DNA of 44,005 nucleotides, from IMG/VR virus record IMGVR_UViG_3300025769_000233, positions 1 through 44,005 of that record, one strand, 5' to 3'. A model generated the notes under the pieces. The model was not told the origin of the DNA. It worked only from the letters and a program-made list of their open reading frames with translations, and ran no database searches. Positions 26,805 through 34,607 of this stretch are shown one piece after another. Source of the stretch: a virus. Made by a program: the position numbers and the translations under genes. Position 1 is the stretch's first letter, and every line of letters begins with the position of its first letter.

Positions 26805-27443
26805 TTACCAGTTAAGAGCTTCCGCAACAGTGGGAAGCAGGGTTTTAAGATAGCTCTTAATCTCCTTTGCCACAAGCTGGATTTCTTTCTGGGCATGTTC
26901 GTCATCGCGCAGCTCAAGGAAGTGAATCCAAGAACGCACGTTGCCGGTCATGTGAATCTTTGTGCTAGTGCACAGTGGCAAGATGAAACGTGCCTGCTCG
27001 CGTGCTACCCCTGCCTTGATGAGCTCATCGTAAGCATGGCTAGTAGCGTTAAGCACGTGGTCAATCAACTCAGAAGCAGGAAACCCGGGACGAATGTCAG
27101 GGTTAAACACCTCAGTGCTAGACTGTCGATTGTCATCGCACTGCTTACGCAGCTCGATAGGTTCGAACATGTTGCCGAGTTGATTGACGTCTTGATACCG
27201 TTGACTAAACTCTTGGAATGAGAACGAGCGGTGGCGAATCAGCTGGATGCCGATTGCCTTGCTCGTCTCAATCTCAAACGTAAACGTTGCGTGCTCAAAC
27301 GGAGACCAGTGCGCGTGCTTAGCTAAGTATTTAACTAGGCCTGCATAGTTACTGGTCTTGTCTGTGCGTTTGCTGGATACCCGTGCAACTTCTACAATCG
27401 TCCTCTCTGGGTCCGGCGTGTGTGCAATCAGCTTTACGTTCAT
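26805..27443 (-). CDS. thyX: flavin-dependent thymidylate synthase ThyX (212 aa)
   Basis: ThyX makes dTMP from dUMP using methylene-tetrahydrofolate, FAD and NADPH. The family signature R-H-R-x7-S is present at residues 70-80 (R-H-R-S-F-S-F-Q-E-F-S) and runs into Q-R-Y. Further family features are an S-P-F-E-H segment (about 47-51) and R-S-W-I-H-F-L-E-L-R near the C-terminus. At 212 aa it is normal for a phage ThyX. Its start overlaps the DUF3310 gene by four bases (ATGA). Together with dUTPase upstream in the operon it would keep dUMP flowing into dTMP for phage DNA synthesis. Confidence 0.95.
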   Translation of the reverse strand: MNVKLIAHTPDPERTIVEVARVSSKRTDKTSNYAGLVKYLAKHAHWSPFEHATFTFEIETSKAIGIQLIRHRSFSFQEFSQRYQDVNQLGNMFEPIELRKQCDDNRQSSTEVFNPDIRPGFPASELIDHVLNATSHAYDELIKAGVAREQARFILPLCTSTKIHMTGNVRSWIHFLELRDDEHAQKEIQLVAKEIKSYLKTLLPTVAEALNW

Positions 27444-27748
27444 ACTGGGTCAATGGTTGGGTCAAATTGGTCGAGCTCCTCGAGGAACTCTTCTACTTTA
27501 GGGTCTTGAAACATCTCTGGCATCTTACTGGTTTCCAGTTCGATAAGCCGGTCGATGTACCACTTGGCTTTCTGTAGGTCCTGCAGTCCGTTCTTGTTAC
27601 GCCAGCGGCTAACATACTTGACGACGTTACCCTCGTGATAACCAAGCGCGTTCGTTTCAATGAACTGGATAGGCTCAATACTCAGACTAGAGTAGTGGTC
27701 GCCGCCGACTTGCGTCGCTGGCTTTGGTGGTTGTTTGTAGCTACTCAT
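27440..27748 (-). CDS. DUF3310 family protein (102 aa)
   Basis: The sequence H-Y-S-S-L-S-I-E-P-I-Q-F-I, then G-N-V-V-K-Y-V-S-R-W-R-N-K-N-G and D-L-Q-K-A-K-W-Y-I is the hallmark of the DUF3310 family. It is common in phages and sometimes annotated, without firm evidence, as a nucleotide kinase. The family resembles all-alpha NTP pyrophosphohydrolase-type folds in general pattern, but no function is established here. The C-terminal 30 residues are acidic. It overlaps both neighbours by four bases and sits directly before thyX, which suggests a nucleotide-pool role. Confidence 0.85.
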   Translation of the reverse strand: MSSYKQPPKPATQVGGDHYSSLSIEPIQFIETNALGYHEGNVVKYVSRWRNKNGLQDLQKAKWYIDRLIELETSKMPEMFQDPKVEEFLEELDQFDPTIDPV

Positions 27749-28224
27749 TGAAAAGAAACTTTGTTAAGTGAAACGCGGATACGCTTCCTGTAATTCATGT
27801 GTGCATCGATAGCACGCTCCACTCGGTCTTGAGACGAGCACGTAAACACGGCACCCCCATACCCCACTTGGGAGCAGGCGGGCCGGTTTGAGTGCACCTT
27901 CTTCACGTAGTCAAGAGACGCCAGCTCTGTCCCTCTAACTTTGGACAGGTGCGGGTACTTCTCAATACGTATAAACTGAATGTCTGCTCCGATGGAATCG
28001 AGACGTTCTTCTTTGGCCAAGATGCGGAGCTTGTTAAACAAGCGCCCACCGTCGGTGTCCTTGTCAACTGTCACGCAGTCAAGGGGTTGCATGGTAGCAT
28101 CAGCTACGAATGCCTTGAGCTTTTGAAACTCTTCGTCTCGGAACGGATTAGACCAGTCCACATTTTCATTGATGTGGGCTAGCAGCCAATCCACTACTTC
28201 GATATCAGATGTAATAGGCTCCAT
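27745..28224 (-). CDS. unknown protein (159 aa)
   Basis: The start is taken as ATG 28224, which overlaps the nuclease gene upstream by 20 bases; the longer frame beyond it only mirrors the nuclease gene. The N-terminus is acidic and helical (S-D-I-E-V-V-D-W-L-L-A-H-I). A middle segment, V-D-K-D-T-D-G-G-R-L-F, is followed by a mixed alpha/beta part with G-Y-G-G-A-V-F-T-C and a basic end. I recognise no family. The gene is locked between nuclease and DUF3310 genes by overlaps, so it is surely translated with them. Confidence 0.6.
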   Translation of the reverse strand: MEPITSDIEVVDWLLAHINENVDWSNPFRDEEFQKLKAFVADATMQPLDCVTVDKDTDGGRLFNKLRILAKEERLDSIGADIQFIRIEKYPHLSKVRGTELASLDYVKKVHSNRPACSQVGYGGAVFTCSSQDRVERAIDAHMNYRKRIRVSLNKVSFQ

Positions 28225-29224
28225 CTTTTGCGTATTCGTAATCGTTAACCCAGTCACCAGTTTCAAAGTGGTGCTGGAGTCGGTCGAGTAATGACAAGTA
28301 TTCTTCACGGCCAGCGTCGATGGTGCGACGTTTGATGATAAACTTGGCGGCACGGAACTCACCCTTTGTCTCAACGGCAAGGATGACATGCCGGTGGCTA
28401 GGCTTGAATGCCAAGTCAGGGTACTTCTGCGAAAGCCACTTGGCTGCAGCAATCTCGTACGCTGCCATTTGACGGGCGTAGTGGTAGGTCTCAAAGGACT
28501 CGGAGAACTGCGCAAGGTTCTTGGCAGTAGTCTTCAAGTCAATGATAGTATACTCACCAGTTGCAAAGTCAACACGCAGCCGGTCAATCTTACCCTTCAA
28601 CGGGAAGCTGTACTTCTCATCTTCCCACGTAACCTCCTGCTCGTTGAAGTACTTGACTTGTCCTTCAGCCTCTTCCTTTACCATGTAGATGAGCTTGCGT
28701 CCGCACTTGTCATTGTTCAAGCCAGCCAAGCAGCGGTCCATCCGCTCTTCTTGTGACTTGGTAATAACGAAGCCGTCTTCTTCTGCTGTCTTAGTCAGCA
28801 GTGTAAAGTAAGCGCCACCGTTCTCGAGCACCTTGTTGATGCGCGTCTCGTCCTTCCACGTCTTGCCGTAGTTGTGCTCGTCGCACGCACTCATGATGGC
28901 AGGGTAGTAGTTCTCGAACGGCTTGTACTCAGAGTTCTCAAGGTCGAACGGGTCCACCTTGACATTCTTGAACACCGTGCTTACGATGTCACGAATCTTA
29001 TCAGGGGTGTTAGTCTTGTCGACTTGGTAGTTCAACAGGTGTGGCTCGAGCACAGCAAGGTGCACAAGGTTGCCGAACTCAAGGCTAGCCGTGGCCAGCT
29101 TGGGTCCGTTGCCATCCCAGTGCTGTTTGAAGAGAGCGGGTGAACCGCCCTCCTCAGGATTGATATGACGCAGCGAGCTGTTAGATACAGCCTTGATGTC
29201 ATAGTATGGGTCGTATACTAACAT
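28205..29224 (-). CDS. PD-(D/E)XK exonuclease, RecB/Cas4-like (DUF3799-type), 339 aa
   Basis: Residues in order: G-N-L-V-H55 (the His of RecB-like nucleases), a long helical middle, G-K-I-D214-R-L, then I-I-D229-L-K231-T and Q252-M-A-A-Y256 on the following helix. These are the metal-binding and catalytic residues and the Q-x-x-x-Y motif of Cas4/RecB-type nucleases. The DUF3799 group includes the RecE (exonuclease VIII)-like phage exonucleases. It probably resects DNA ends for the phage's own recombination, working with the Sak4-like ATPase and SSB of the same operon. Its ATG overlaps the stop of the DnaA-like gene by one base. Confidence 0.85.
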   Translation of the reverse strand: MLVYDPYYDIKAVSNSSLRHINPEEGGSPALFKQHWDGNGPKLATASLEFGNLVHLAVLEPHLLNYQVDKTNTPDKIRDIVSTVFKNVKVDPFDLENSEYKPFENYYPAIMSACDEHNYGKTWKDETRINKVLENGGAYFTLLTKTAEEDGFVITKSQEERMDRCLAGLNNDKCGRKLIYMVKEEAEGQVKYFNEQEVTWEDEKYSFPLKGKIDRLRVDFATGEYTIIDLKTTAKNLAQFSESFETYHYARQMAAYEIAAAKWLSQKYPDLAFKPSHRHVILAVETKGEFRAAKFIIKRRTIDAGREEYLSLLDRLQHHFETGDWVNDYEYAKDGAYYI

Positions 29225-29928
29225 TAGTACTCGTTGTATTTGTTAATTGTCTTCTCCTCAAACTTCTGAGGGTCAGCAGTCTTTGCATACTCGGCAAGCG
29301 AGTCATGCTTGTGGATGTACATCTTGCGGCGGCGCAGCTCTTTCATAGAGCCCACAGTCTCGACAGCACGCAACACAAACGTGCCCTCACGGACAATCTT
29401 GTTTGTCTTGGCTTGGTCAATACGACCATCGGCATGCGTGACCTTCGTAATCTCAGCAAGGGCATCGGCTGCATCAAGCTTGATAATCTTGGTATAGGTC
29501 TCGGGGTCCTTGAGCTGGTCATGCACCCACGCGTAGTACCAGTCGTTGCCGCTGGATGACAGGTCGACGAGCTCCAACCGTTCCAGAATACTGTACATGT
29601 TGTCACGCTCCTCGCGGTATACTTCCATCTCTTTCTCCAACACACGCACGTGGTGCATCATGTTAGTACGGTCTCGTTGGATAACCTTTGCAAGCTTAAC
29701 GAAGGACCACCCACAGAAGTGGAAGAGAATGTGGCCAGCGAAGCGGCGTGCACGTACAATCTTCTTGTACCTGCGGTCTGAAAAGAACTCTTCCTCAGTC
29801 ACGTCGAACTGTTGAAGAACTTCATCTATCACTCGCGTCGGCGACGGCAAGTGCTCTGTTGTTGACGTTTGCAGCATTGACTTTTGTACAGCCATGCCGG
29901 GGTACGCCCAGTAACTTACGTTTTCCAT
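29224..29928 (-). CDS. DnaA domain IV-like DNA-binding protein (234 aa)
   Basis: Residues about 33-100 match the helix-turn-helix pattern of DnaA domain IV: V-I-D-E-V-L-Q-Q-F-D-V, R-R-Y-K-K-I-V-R-A-R-R-F-A-G, then the signature-like R-D-R-T-N-M-M-H-H-V (85-94), where DnaA has R-D-H-S-T-V-L-H-A. The AAA+ ATPase domain of DnaA is absent. The C-terminal 130 residues are charged and helical and do not match anything I know. It could bind DnaA boxes in phage or host DNA to start or block replication. It is the first gene after a hairpin and has its own short leader, so it may head a sub-operon. Confidence 0.75.
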   Translation of the reverse strand: MENVSYWAYPGMAVQKSMLQTSTTEHLPSPTRVIDEVLQQFDVTEEEFFSDRRYKKIVRARRFAGHILFHFCGWSFVKLAKVIQRDRTNMMHHVRVLEKEMEVYREERDNMYSILERLELVDLSSSGNDWYYAWVHDQLKDPETYTKIIKLDAADALAEITKVTHADGRIDQAKTNKIVREGTFVLRAVETVGSMKELRRRKMYIHKHDSLAEYAKTADPQKFEEKTINKYNEY

Positions 29929-29941
29929 TGTGTTAAGAGTT

Positions 29942-29977
29942 ATAGTAGGGGGAGAGCCGTCTACCCTCCCCCACTAT
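29942..29977 (-). other. G-rich stem-loop ahead of the DnaA-like gene
   Basis: On the - strand ATAGT plus GGGGG-type arms pair over 12 bp with one bulged base, around an 11-base loop. It begins one base after the TAA of the 84-aa gene and ends 13 bases before the next ATG. It could be a terminator, but the bases after it (AACTCTTAACACA) hold no U run. Confidence 0.5.
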
Positions 29978-29978
29978 G

Positions 29979-30233
29979 TTACATGACGTCTGACTGAATC
30001 AGTCGGAAGTCATCGTCGCCAGAAGACACCTCGATTACTAGGTAACCGGGGTAATCTTCATGGCTTTTATCGAAGAGCTTAAAGTCTCTCAGCTCTCCGG
30101 GAAATATGAATTCAAGCCTACCTTGCAGCAGCCGAGTGTCCTTGGTGTTGGGCAATCGGCATACTGCGTAGGTAGGATGCTCGGTGTCCTTTACCAATTT
30201 CTTGATAGTCCACCGAGTATAGAGCTCACGCAT
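29979..30233 (-). CDS. unknown protein (84 aa)
   Basis: The start is ATG 30233, overlapping the rIIB-like gene's stop by 8 bases; the longer frame upstream is a shadow of that gene. The protein is compact and probably alpha/beta: W-T-I-K-K-L-V-K-D then Y-A-V-C-R-L, F-I-F-P-G-E-L-R-D and Y-L-V-I-E-V. It ends in an acidic stretch. No known family or motif is recognised. It closes the rIIA-rIIB cluster just before a strong stem-loop. Confidence 0.6.
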   Translation of the reverse strand: MRELYTRWTIKKLVKDTEHPTYAVCRLPNTKDTRLLQGRLEFIFPGELRDFKLFDKSHEDYPGYLVIEVSSGDDDFRLIQSDVM

Positions 30234-31362
30234 ACACGCGACGCTCGCTAATGATAGCACGCTGAGCCTCAGCCACTTCGCCGTCTGCGATAGTAGCCTC
30301 GTACTCTTTGAGCTGCTCGTCGAGCTGGCGCTCTTCGTACGTCTTGTAGTCAACCTCGAAGTACGGAGTGCGAATCTCCATGTCGTTGTTCAGGTCAACA
30401 ATACCATACGCGTAGTACTCACACACGCGCATCTTCTGATACGTGTAGTCAGCAGGAATAGCGCAGATGTTCATCGGGTTTACGAGGCACGCGATGTATT
30501 CGCTTCCGCTTCCTCCGAATCCTTTGACGTACCCCGGAGCACCAATATGCAAACCACTACTACAAGTATTGGCAGGGTCACAGTCAACAGTAGAGCGGTC
30601 CATAGAAACCGTGCCACCAATACGAACGGAAGTAGAACCAGAGAAATGGTCTGTATACTCCGGTGCATCAGTGACGCCGGTGACTTGGTTTTGGAACATC
30701 TCCTCGAGGTTGCCGAGGGTGTTTGCGGGGTCGATGAAGTTGCCATGATTGTCGGTAATAACGTCGGTCTTGACAGCAACGAACTCACCGCCGTCGGGGT
30801 CGGTCATTGCAGTGTAGTTGGCCGGGTTCTCACCAGTGGCCTTGAGCTCTACGTACTTCTGCGGCACCCAACCGGTGACAGCATCGTACGTCTTGTCGGT
30901 GCGCTTCACAGAACGGTAGCCGATAAAGTAACCGGAGTCCGTGATAGGGAAGTCGTACTGCGACATGAACTTGAACGCATCGTTGCGTGCTTGCGGGTCG
31001 GGGTTCAGGAGCAACAGCTTCCAGAAGTTGACCAGAGGTTGCACGCTGATGTTGTCCTCGACGTGCTGTTGGATACGCAGGACAAGCTCCTCGGGCATTG
31101 CAACAGTCTCATAACCAGTCAGGTAGAAGTTACCGTTCTTGATGCTGAAGATGTTGTCGGCGATGAGCTTGCGTCCCGGCATGCACTCGTTGAGCAAGAG
31201 CTCTACGTTGGTGCTGTTCGGATTGCTTCGTGCAGACAGAGCTTGGTTGTACAGAGCTACTGCCTCGTCGGTGTTCTTGAACTCCCGGCGGTACATGTCG
31301 AGGCCCACGATGACGTGGACTTGGTTGCCATGACGAATGGCATGGATGTTGATGTTTTCCAT
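30226..31362 (-). CDS. rIIB: rIIB-like protein (378 aa)
   Basis: The C-terminal half carries the rIIB-type pattern C-S-S-G-L-H-I-G, then Y-I-A-C-L-V-N-P-M-N-I-C-A-I-P and K-M-R-V-C-E-Y. It follows a rIIA-like gene in the transcription direction, as in T4 and many other phages. In T4 the rIIA/rIIB pair is membrane-associated and counters exclusion by the lambda rex system; the biochemical role is still unclear. The start is ATG 31362, 15 bases after a GC hairpin, with a C-T-C-A-A-C-A leader; the open frame beyond it would run through the hairpin and into rIIA. The N-terminal 130 residues are less recognisable. Confidence 0.75.
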   Translation of the reverse strand: MENINIHAIRHGNQVHVIVGLDMYRREFKNTDEAVALYNQALSARSNPNSTNVELLLNECMPGRKLIADNIFSIKNGNFYLTGYETVAMPEELVLRIQQHVEDNISVQPLVNFWKLLLLNPDPQARNDAFKFMSQYDFPITDSGYFIGYRSVKRTDKTYDAVTGWVPQKYVELKATGENPANYTAMTDPDGGEFVAVKTDVITDNHGNFIDPANTLGNLEEMFQNQVTGVTDAPEYTDHFSGSTSVRIGGTVSMDRSTVDCDPANTCSSGLHIGAPGYVKGFGGSGSEYIACLVNPMNICAIPADYTYQKMRVCEYYAYGIVDLNNDMEIRTPYFEVDYKTYEERQLDEQLKEYEATIADGEVAEAQRAIISERRVYA

Positions 31363-31377
31363 AATTGTTGAGATGGT

Positions 31378-31403
31378 GGGGGCCGCCAGTATTGACGACC
31401 CCC
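31378..31403 (-). other. GC-rich stem-loop between rIIA and rIIB
   Basis: On the - strand GGGGGTCG pairs with CGGCCCCC (8 bp, one G-U) around a 10-base loop. It starts 8 bases after the rIIA stop and ends 15 bases before the rIIB ATG. The following bases, ACCATCTCAACA, have no U run, so a simple intrinsic terminator is not certain. Confidence 0.5.
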
Positions 31404-31411
31404 GGTTTTGA

Positions 31412-33709
31412 TTACGCACGGTTGGGGTACACGTACGTGAGTGCTTCGGCACACATGGCATTGAACTTGGTATTCCAAGTCCGCATGCCAGCGATTGCGT
31501 CAGCGAGAAACGGTTGTTTCTCTTGCATGTCAAGGTAGGTCTTGACCATCTTGCCAAGCGGAGCTAGGCTGACGGACATCTGACCAATCTTGAACACGTC
31601 TTGAGTGATAGACTCACCGGTGTTGGTAGCACCCATCCGCTTGTGTGCAATCACTTCGGCCTTGCGGACCTGTTGCATGTAACGGTTGAATGCCTTATCA
31701 CCGGCGCAGTGCAAGTCAAGGAAGGCATCGAAGCCTGCAATCTGACGCATCTGCCAGAAGCGAGTGAAGAAGCGAGTTGCGTCGTTGGTGACCTTGCGGG
31801 CCTCACGCTTAGCTTGGAGGTTAGCGAATGACTCGAAGACCTCCATCTTCGCAAACTCCTTGGCAGTCTTGGCGGACACGGCGAACAAACGAACATCGTT
31901 CATCTCGTAGTTCTCGTGTACCCAAGCATCAAAGTCTTGCCAACGGCAATCACCATTAGCGTGTTCTTCTTTGAGTGCTTGTACTTCCAAGGTGGTCAAG
32001 TAAATAACGCCCTTCCCGATATTCTTCTGCAAATCTTTCAGGGGGCAGTCTACCACACCAAACCGACCAATTCCACGCAAACGAAATGCATCGTTGGCAC
32101 GAACCTTCTTGTCAGTCTTGTTCTGCTTACGCAGCTCAGCCATACGCAGCTTGCGTGCTTCTCGCCATTGCTCGGTAGCAAGGACACTGTCAGCGTGCAC
32201 ACTGTGTTCTTTGAGCTCGACCAAGAACTGCTTACCAAAGCGCTCATAGAGAACCTCGGCATTCGTCTTGCCGTGTGGCAGTGAGCCAGACTGTGCAATC
32301 AAGGTGTGGAACCCAGTGATAGCCATCAGGTTCGGGTCAGCCTTGCGGGACACAAACAGCAGCGGCTTCTCAGAGAACACTTCTGCAATGTACTCCTTGT
32401 CGGCAGCAGTAATCTTGATGCCTTGAGGACTACGCACAATCTCAGCCTCTTTCTTCCAGTAGGTACCAGCGGTCACGTTACCGAGCAACACAGCGATAGG
32501 GCGGTAGTCAGCGTTCTGCTTAGACCAGCGGAACTTCTTGCCCATACCACGGTTGTTCTCCTGCCACTCGTTCTCCATCTCCAACAGCATGCTGCAGTAG
32601 GAAGCGACTTCTCCGAGCGGAGCCTTGGGGAACTTGGTGTAGGTCAAGCCCTTCATGTTAACAAGGTCCTCGGACACACGACGTTGACGAGACATAGCCC
32701 AGTCCATGTCGAACTTGGTACCGTCAGGCAGTTCCAATGCGTGCGACTTGCGACCCTTCATAGCTTCGATAAGGCTGTCCGTTTCGGTAGCCTGACTGTC
32801 AGCCATGCTTTGCATCTCACCTACGACCTCTGCAAACCGCTCGTTGATGTACGTCTTGGCGTCATCCGTAAGCTGCAAAGACTCGCGGCTCATGGTCGGC
32901 ATGACCTTACCAATCTCAAGCTTCGGAATAACAGGCACACCACGGTATGTCCTGTAGATGTCTATAGCTTCGAAGTGGTCGTACACTACATTACCAAGTG
33001 CAACCTTGTTAGTAACAGGGTCACCGTGGCGGTCAAGCGCAATGTAGAACGTGTCAAACTCATAGACCGTAGCAGGCGTGTACTCCGCGTTGTCGGTCAA
33101 GGTCACTGCGATAGGACGCATGAGCAGAGTCTGCTCGTTGACAGCCTTGACAAACTTCTCGTAGTCGAACCGGCTAGCGATGGGGATACGGATAACCGTA
33201 CCGCAACCCACCTCAGGTGTTTCGCTGAGCAGGGTGCAGGTACGGTCTTGTCCGCGCTTCTCCAACAGGTAGGTGCGCTTGACATTGCTAGACCACGTCT
33301 CCACACGGAACACGTCAGTGTAAGCGAACGGGGACTTTGCACCGATACCGAAGCCACCAATCATCTCGTTATCATCGCGCTTGGTAGACGCAAAGTACAA
33401 GGTAAAGATGTCATCGATACGTTCAGGATTGATGCCGATACCACAGTCAGTAAATGCAATCTCGCCTTGATTGGAGAAACTGTTTGGTGCTGTGAGGTCA
33501 ATACGTACGGGCTGGTTGGCCTTACCTGACTCGACGTTGGCGTCGATGGCATTCGAGGTAAGTTCACGTACGATACTGCCGTACTTGTCGGAGTACAGAC
33601 CGTCGGACATCATGTCCATCAGGAAGCTTTCTGCTTCGGGGGCAAAGCCCATCTTCTTGCCAGAGTTAACAGTTGACTGATACTCAGCGGCGGTGTTCTT
33701 AAACTTCAT
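31412..33709 (-). CDS. rIIA: rIIA-like GHKL ATPase (765 aa)
   Basis: The N-terminal domain shows the GHKL (gyrase/Hsp90/histidine kinase/MutL) ATP-binding motifs: R-E49-L-T-S-N53-A-I-D56-A (N box), T-D88-C-G-I-G92 (G1) and G-G-F-G-I-G-A-K-S (about 118-126, G2). The rest is helical and Lys/Glu-rich and unique to rIIA-like proteins. With the following rIIB gene this forms the classic phage pair linked in T4 to host-exclusion resistance and membrane function. Its leader holds a C-T-C-A-A-C-A sequence before ATG 33709. At 765 aa it is about the usual length (T4 rIIA is 725 aa). Confidence 0.85.
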   Translation of the reverse strand: MKFKNTAAEYQSTVNSGKKMGFAPEAESFLMDMMSDGLYSDKYGSIVRELTSNAIDANVESGKANQPVRIDLTAPNSFSNQGEIAFTDCGIGINPERIDDIFTLYFASTKRDDNEMIGGFGIGAKSPFAYTDVFRVETWSSNVKRTYLLEKRGQDRTCTLLSETPEVGCGTVIRIPIASRFDYEKFVKAVNEQTLLMRPIAVTLTDNAEYTPATVYEFDTFYIALDRHGDPVTNKVALGNVVYDHFEAIDIYRTYRGVPVIPKLEIGKVMPTMSRESLQLTDDAKTYINERFAEVVGEMQSMADSQATETDSLIEAMKGRKSHALELPDGTKFDMDWAMSRQRRVSEDLVNMKGLTYTKFPKAPLGEVASYCSMLLEMENEWQENNRGMGKKFRWSKQNADYRPIAVLLGNVTAGTYWKKEAEIVRSPQGIKITAADKEYIAEVFSEKPLLFVSRKADPNLMAITGFHTLIAQSGSLPHGKTNAEVLYERFGKQFLVELKEHSVHADSVLATEQWREARKLRMAELRKQNKTDKKVRANDAFRLRGIGRFGVVDCPLKDLQKNIGKGVIYLTTLEVQALKEEHANGDCRWQDFDAWVHENYEMNDVRLFAVSAKTAKEFAKMEVFESFANLQAKREARKVTNDATRFFTRFWQMRQIAGFDAFLDLHCAGDKAFNRYMQQVRKAEVIAHKRMGATNTGESITQDVFKIGQMSVSLAPLGKMVKTYLDMQEKQPFLADAIAGMRTWNTKFNAMCAEALTYVYPNRA

Positions 33710-33757
33710 GTTCTGTGTGTTGAGGTGCTCTCGTGCAATAGCGCAGTCTATGAGCGG

Positions 33758-34396
33758 TTAGAAGCTCAGACTTTCGTCTGATTCGGTTTCGGTGTGGTAG
33801 GACACGTATGCCCCGTGTTCCAGTATCTCCGGCCTGTCCTCAGGGACAAGTCGGTATACCAGTTTGCGGTCTTCCGTGTGGTCAACAGGGAAGTAACGGA
33901 AGCCGGGTGCTTGTGTGACAAACATAACGTTGTCATCAGGCAGCACGCCGTTCTTCACGAGAGAGTCAAGGAAACATTTGTGGTAAATCCACTGGTTGTC
34001 CAAGTCCCAGTTCTTTGCTTGCAGCGGTGCGTACAAGTCCGCTTCGATACGGACAGGTATGCCAACTGGCTCAAGCTTAGAGGTATAGGGTTGGAAGAAT
34101 TCCTTGATAAGGTTCACAACCTTCGAGCGCATCATGGGGTTCATGTTGCCGCTGTAGAGTTGCTGGCCGTTAATCTTTAGAAGTCGAGGCTTGCTAACCA
34201 CAGCAGCATTAGCCACAATAGGAAGCCCGTCAGCCCCAAGCAGACGACCACGTAAATCATATTTCTTAAACTTCGCATACTTCTTGGGAATCTTCTGACC
34301 CTTGCGGTAGTACTTAGGCTTACGACTTTTGCTGAGCTCCACGTGAGTAATGTACTCAGGAATCTCAATCGTTAACCCAGACTTCGAAGCAATCAA
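33758..34396 (-). CDS. RusA-like Holliday junction resolvase (about 212 aa; start uncertain)
   Basis: The core W-D-L-D-N-Q-W-I-Y-H-K-C-F-L-D, then G-V-L-P-D-D-N-V-M-F-V is the RusA signature (D-x-D-N, K, D and D-D, the acidic residues that hold the metal). RusA-type enzymes cut four-way junctions before packaging or during recombination. The N-terminus carries a basic, Lys/Tyr-rich extension before the catalytic domain. I chose TTG 34396; GTG 34408 and GTG 34342 are alternatives. A much longer version from ATG 34600 would add a Ser/Lys/Arg-rich tail read in another frame of the 80-aa gene. A C-terminal acidic end (E-S-D-E-S) is visible. Confidence 0.7.
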   Translation of the reverse strand: MIASKSGLTIEIPEYITHVELSKSRKPKYYRKGQKIPKKYAKFKKYDLRGRLLGADGLPIVANAAVVSKPRLLKINGQQLYSGNMNPMMRSKVVNLIKEFFQPYTSKLEPVGIPVRIEADLYAPLQAKNWDLDNQWIYHKCFLDSLVKNGVLPDDNVMFVTQAPGFRYFPVDHTEDRKLVYRLVPEDRPEILEHGAYVSYHTETESDESLSF

Positions 34397-34607
34397 TTTG
34401 GATAACACGGTCGTCGAGCGTTGCGTTGATGGCGAAACCGTCTTCGCTTGCTTTCTCGTACGTCCATTCGCCTTGGTCTGCGAGCTGCTCCTTGATGTCT
34501 TTGATGCACTCAGCTGCCCCTTGTTGTGAGCGGAAGCCTTGCGCTTGGACGGTGCCCTCTTGGGAGTCGAAGACTTGGACGAGCCAGATTTGTTCTGCAT
34601 CAGCCAT
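34365..34607 (-). CDS. unknown small acidic protein (80 aa)
   Basis: ATG 34607 overlaps the primase stop by 8 bases. The 80 residues are balanced and fold-like (I-W-L-V-Q-V-F-D, G-A-A-E-C-I-K-D-I-K-E-Q-L, V-I-Q-I-D-C-F-E-V-W-V), as in a small alpha/beta protein, with acidic net charge. I know no family for it. The same DNA is also open in the frame of the downstream RusA-like gene, giving a Ser/Lys/Arg-rich sequence. I prefer the 80-aa frame because its sequence looks globular and its start is coupled to the primase stop. Confidence 0.55.
   Translation of the reverse strand: MADAEQIWLVQVFDSQEGTVQAQGFRSQQGAAECIKDIKEQLADQGEWTYEKASEDGFAINATLDDRVIQIDCFEVWVND

Noticed and set aside
28225-28515. 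N-terminal extension of the 159-aa protein
   Set aside because: It lies in a second frame of the PD-(D/E)XK gene and is Ser/Pro/Thr-rich noise.
31363-31557. N-terminal extension of the rIIB-like protein
   Set aside because: It would read through the hairpin and the end of rIIA; the sequence there has no protein-like pattern.
32306-33529. A 407-codon open frame on the + strand opposite the rIIA-like gene
   Set aside because: The GHKL motifs prove the - strand gene; the other frame is a by-product.
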